Source of the DNA: JAQVQN01 sp964557205
GTDB taxonomy: Bacteria; Verrucomicrobiota; Kiritimatiellia; RFP12; UBA1067
Assembly: GCA_964557205.1 (NCBI GenBank)
Contig: CAZKZI010000140.1
Location: forward strand, 1 to 8,369
Direction: 5' to 3'
Length of the DNA: 8,369 bases
Both the position numbers and the translations under genes were made by a program. The notes beneath the pieces were generated by a model. That model saw only the letters and a program-made list of their open reading frames with translations. It searched no databases and was not told the DNA's origin. How positions within the stretch are numbered: the stretch's first letter is position 1; each line of letters starts with the position of its first letter. Below are positions 6,317-8,369 of this stretch, piece after piece.

Positions 6317-8298
6317 GCTCCCTGAAGCTGCCGGTCGTGGAAGATGCCGTCAATCAACTGCGTGCGAATGTAGCACGGACCGACTTGATCAGTATCGATT
6401 TCAACCGTTCAGACGTGTTCGACACAAACCGCACGGCATCGGGAACGGTGACAGATTGCAATGGACATACCAGCCTGCCCGGTCAGGTGGGGTTGTGGAA
6501 TCAACTGTTGGTGGGCCAAGTGGGCGGGGGCACCGGGCAACCGGCAATTACCAATCAATACACGATCGCCTCATTGAAGGACGGCAGCGGGGCTGTGACC
6601 AGCGTCTCCTTCACCTTCAATACGAACCACGTCCTGCACTATGCTTATCTCGACACCACCGCTGTTCCGAACAAACTGCATCGCGATATGGTGGGGACGG
6701 ATTCCGGACAGGGGCCCGTGGGTTGGCAGCTTAGCGGTCTGGAAACCGGCATGGTTTACAGGCTGAGAATGTTCGGGCAGGAGAATGGTTTAGCCGGTGC
6801 GGAGAAGGCGGTTAATTTGGCCAGGTTCACCGCTACGGGATTCAGGTCTGACAATGCATTCTGTATCACGAATCGCAACTATGCTGACCTGTGGGTGAAA
6901 TCCACCGCCGCCGGTGTGATTTCGGGCACAGTGGCAAATATGGATGGCAAGCCCGGTTTCTGGTCCGGCATGCAGATCGAATGGAACGTCGAACCACCGG
7001 CATCGGTTGTCAGTATCGACTTCAAAAATGCGAATCCGGCCTGGCAAGGACCGCCTGCCTCGGGGACGGTGGTGGATGCGAATGCCAATGAAAGCTTGCC
7101 GGGTCAAGTGGGCCGGTGGAATGTGCTCTTGATGGGGCTCACTAACGGTGCCCCTTACCATACGATATCCACGACGCACACAATCGAGGGGTTGCAGGAT
7201 GGCGAAGGGAACGCGACGACAGCATCCTTTACGTTCAACACCCGCAACATCCCGTTCGTCATATTCACCGGCGGCCATGCCGAGCCTCGGTCGACCGCGT
7301 TACATCGCGACGCGTGTTACCCTTCGCCAATCTCCAATCCGGCGCACTGGAGGCTCGCCGGTCTGCAGACCAGTACGGCGTACACACTGAAGTTCTTCGG
7401 CCTCCAAGACACAACCGGCCAGCGTCTCTTCGCCAATTTCTCTGCCACCGGGACGAATACCGCCGTCGGTGAGACCAGCTTCGGCACGAACTTTGTGGAT
7501 TTGGTGGTGACGTCTACCGTGAACGGACAGATCACGGGGACAGTGACGAATCAAGTCGACCAGGATGCCGGGACCTGGTCCGGGATACAGATTCAAGGAA
7601 CCGTGCCGTTCTTGCTGGCTCGCGATTTGATCAGCATTGACTTCGGACATTCAAACCCGGTCTGGCAACAAGGCGCGGCAACAGGGACCATCACGGATGT
7701 CAACGGCCATATCAGCTTCGGTCAGGCGCGCGCGTGGAATGAACTGTTGTTCGGGCTAACCAATGGCAACTACTATCATGTCAGCTCAACGCAGCCGAGC
7801 ATCTCCGGATTGCTGGATGGCGAGGGAAACGCGACAACCGTGGCGTTTCAGTTCAATACGGGAACCCCCGTTAGTTACTATACGTATGGTGGTACTACCG
7901 GTACCACGGCATTGCATAACGACATGTGCTATCTCATCTCGGGGCAGGGCCCGGCGGCCTGGCAGATCAGCGGATTGGAGCCCTATAGGTACTTCACCCT
8001 GCGTATGTTCGGGCAACAAGCCCCCAGTCCGCAAAACTTCGCGACGTTCACGGCTTCAGGGTTGGGCACTGACATCGGCTCGACCAGTTCGGCAAAGAAC
8101 TATGTTGACTTAACGGTGGCTTCCACGGCGGCTGGCACCATCACTGGGGCGCTCGTATTTAATCCGGATGGAGCTGGTGCCTCCTGGTCCGGCATGCAGA
8201 TACTGAAGGGCGTCCAATGGGATCCGACGGGTACCGTTATCAAGCTACTGATGCGTGCGCGTAGATTATCTGAAAAAAACATGTTGGGTTCTGCGTGA
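6262..8298 (+). CDS. C-terminal part of the same secreted protein: barrel end plus three beta-rich modules
   Basis: This frame is open from the first base after the gap to TGA 8296-8298 and lacks a start of its own, so it is best treated as residues 1368-2045 of the protein begun at 2006 (the first 18 residues duplicate its last 18). Just after the junction, LPVVEDAVNQLRA looks like the last helix of the second barrel. Three modules of about 205 residues follow, starting near residues 1408, 1615 and 1822; they share 'SIDF', 'WN-x-LL', 'DGEGNATT', 'FNT' and 'WSGMQI' signposts and are separately listed. They are predicted to be beta-sandwich domains outside the cell, perhaps binding glycan or cell surface. 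I cannot name a family with confidence. The tail after the last module (about 25 residues) is basic, with no PEP-CTERM, LPXTG, type IX or transmembrane anchor visible. A GTG at 6337 could be called as a start but lies inside the continuous frame and has no ribosome site. Function is inferred only from the fusion to glycosidase-like domains. Confidence 0.8.
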   Translation, partial: GFILYETANFIEFNAAGGCSLKLPVVEDAVNQLRANVARTDLISIDFNRSDVFDTNRTASGTVTDCNGHTSLPGQVGLWNQLLVGQVGGGTGQPAITNQYTIASLKDGSGAVTSVSFTFNTNHVLHYAYLDTTAVPNKLHRDMVGTDSGQGPVGWQLSGLETGMVYRLRMFGQENGLAGAEKAVNLARFTATGFRSDNAFCITNRNYADLWVKSTAAGVISGTVANMDGKPGFWSGMQIEWNVEPPASVVSIDFKNANPAWQGPPASGTVVDANANESLPGQVGRWNVLLMGLTNGAPYHTISTTHTIEGLQDGEGNATTASFTFNTRNIPFVIFTGGHAEPRSTALHRDACYPSPISNPAHWRLAGLQTSTAYTLKFFGLQDTTGQRLFANFSATGTNTAVGETSFGTNFVDLVVTSTVNGQITGTVTNQVDQDAGTWSGIQIQGTVPFLLARDLISIDFGHSNPVWQQGAATGTITDVNGHISFGQARAWNELLFGLTNGNYYHVSSTQPSISGLLDGEGNATTVAFQFNTGTPVSYYTYGGTTGTTALHNDMCYLISGQGPAAWQISGLEPYRYFTLRMFGQQAPSPQNFATFTASGLGTDIGSTSSAKNYVDLTVASTAAGTITGALVFNPDGAGASWSGMQILKGVQWDPTGTVIKLLMRARRLSEKNMLGSA
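6382..7002 (+). repeat. Protein module repeat R1 (residues about 1408-1614)
   Basis: Begins DLISIDFNRSDV and ends WSGMQIEWNVEPPA. Signposts: SGTVTDCNGHTSLPGQVG, LWNQLLVG, LKDGSGAVTSVSFTFNT, KLHRDMVG, 'SGLETGMVYRLRMFG', YADLWVKSTAAGVISGTV. It differs from R2 and R3 by a small insertion in 'GQVGGGTGQPAIT' and by lacking the Cys of the 'ALH-x-D-x-CY' motif. Confidence 0.75.
7003..7623 (+). repeat. Protein module repeat R2 (residues about 1615-1821)
   Basis: Begins SVVSIDFKNANPAWQ and ends TWSGIQIQGTVPFLLAR. Signposts: RWNVLLMGLTNG, LQDGEGNATTASFTFNT, ALHRDACY, 'AGLQTSTAYTLKFFG', FVDLVVTSTVNGQITGTV. R1, R2 and R3 starts are each 207 residues apart. Confidence 0.78.
7624..8220 (+). repeat. Protein module repeat R3 (residues about 1822-2020)
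   Basis: Begins DLISIDFGHSNPVWQ and ends SWSGMQILKGVQW. Signposts: AWNELLFGLTNG, LLDGEGNATTVAFQFNT, ALHNDMCY, 'SGLEPYRYFTLRMFG', YVDLTVASTAAGTITGAL. It is closer to R2 in its 'NPxWQ' and 'GLTNG' features and to R1 in 'DLISIDF'. Confidence 0.78.
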
Positions 8299-8332
8299 TG
8301 AATAAATACTCTTGAAAACACTAGCATCCCAT

Positions 8333-8362
8333 AGGGGGTCAAAAACAGGCACACCTCCCCCT
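8333..8362. other. G-run/C-run inverted repeat after the large gene
   Basis: AGGGGG (8333-8338) and CCCCCT (8357-8362) can pair across an 18-base loop, 35 bases after the stop, followed by TT and another C-run at the window edge. It could help end transcription or be a repeat element; the T-run is too short for a confident intrinsic terminator. Confidence 0.25.
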
Positions 8363-8369
8363 TTCCCCC

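Noticed and set aside
6162..6325. The literal extension of the large gene across the N run to a stop at 6325
   Set aside because: It reads the duplicated 55 bases in a different frame from the copy before the gap, which happens only because 155 extra positions were inserted by the scaffold.
6337..8298. A separate 653-residue gene starting with GTG at 6337
   Set aside because: The frame is open further upstream to 6262, no ribosome site or signal peptide is present, and merging the contig ends makes it part of the gene started at 2006.
1..8369. tRNA or rRNA genes
   Set aside because: No clover-leaf with a conserved T-arm sequence and no rRNA-like stretch was seen on either strand.

Overview
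The window looks like a metagenome-assembled scaffold from a Gram-negative bacterium, most likely of the PVC group (Kiritimatiellota, Lentisphaerota or Verrucomicrobiota). This is inference. It rests on a lipid A-type acyltransferase, an AraC-family regulator beside a secreted DUF4838 glycosidase-like protein, very large modular exoproteins, and intergenic spacers filled with short hairpin repeats. No marker gene allows a firmer placement.

Layout, all on the + strand. Bases 3-332 hold the C-terminal end of an LpxL/HtrB-type lysophospholipid acyltransferase, cut by the window edge. Bases 333-772 are non-coding: two copies of a 35-bp repeat, a small hairpin, about 2.6 copies of a 65-bp tandem repeat, and a 25-bp near-perfect dyad directly before the next gene. 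Bases 773-1813 encode an AraC-family transcriptional regulator. A 192-bp spacer with a possible promoter and a good ribosome binding site leads to a giant secreted protein that fills bases 2006-8298. The last 71 bases show no gene.

The giant gene is interrupted by 100 N (6162-6261). The 55 bases before the gap are repeated exactly after it, which is the signature of two contigs that overlap by one assembly k-mer. If the two copies are merged, the reading frame continues without a stop and gives one protein of 2045 residues. Its order is: signal peptide, GH67-N-like domain, DUF4838 (GH163-related) barrel, beta-sandwich, a second glycosidase-like barrel carrying an inserted beta domain, three beta-rich modules of about 205 residues each, and a short basic tail.

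Working model (inference): the AraC regulator senses a breakdown product of a complex glycan and switches on the adjacent exported enzyme, which combines two glycosidase-like barrels and three probable binding or adhesion modules in one polypeptide. No transporter, sulfatase or SusC/D pair lies inside the window. The most notable points are the probable two-barrel fusion, the unassigned triplicated C-terminal module and the assembly gap that hides their continuity.
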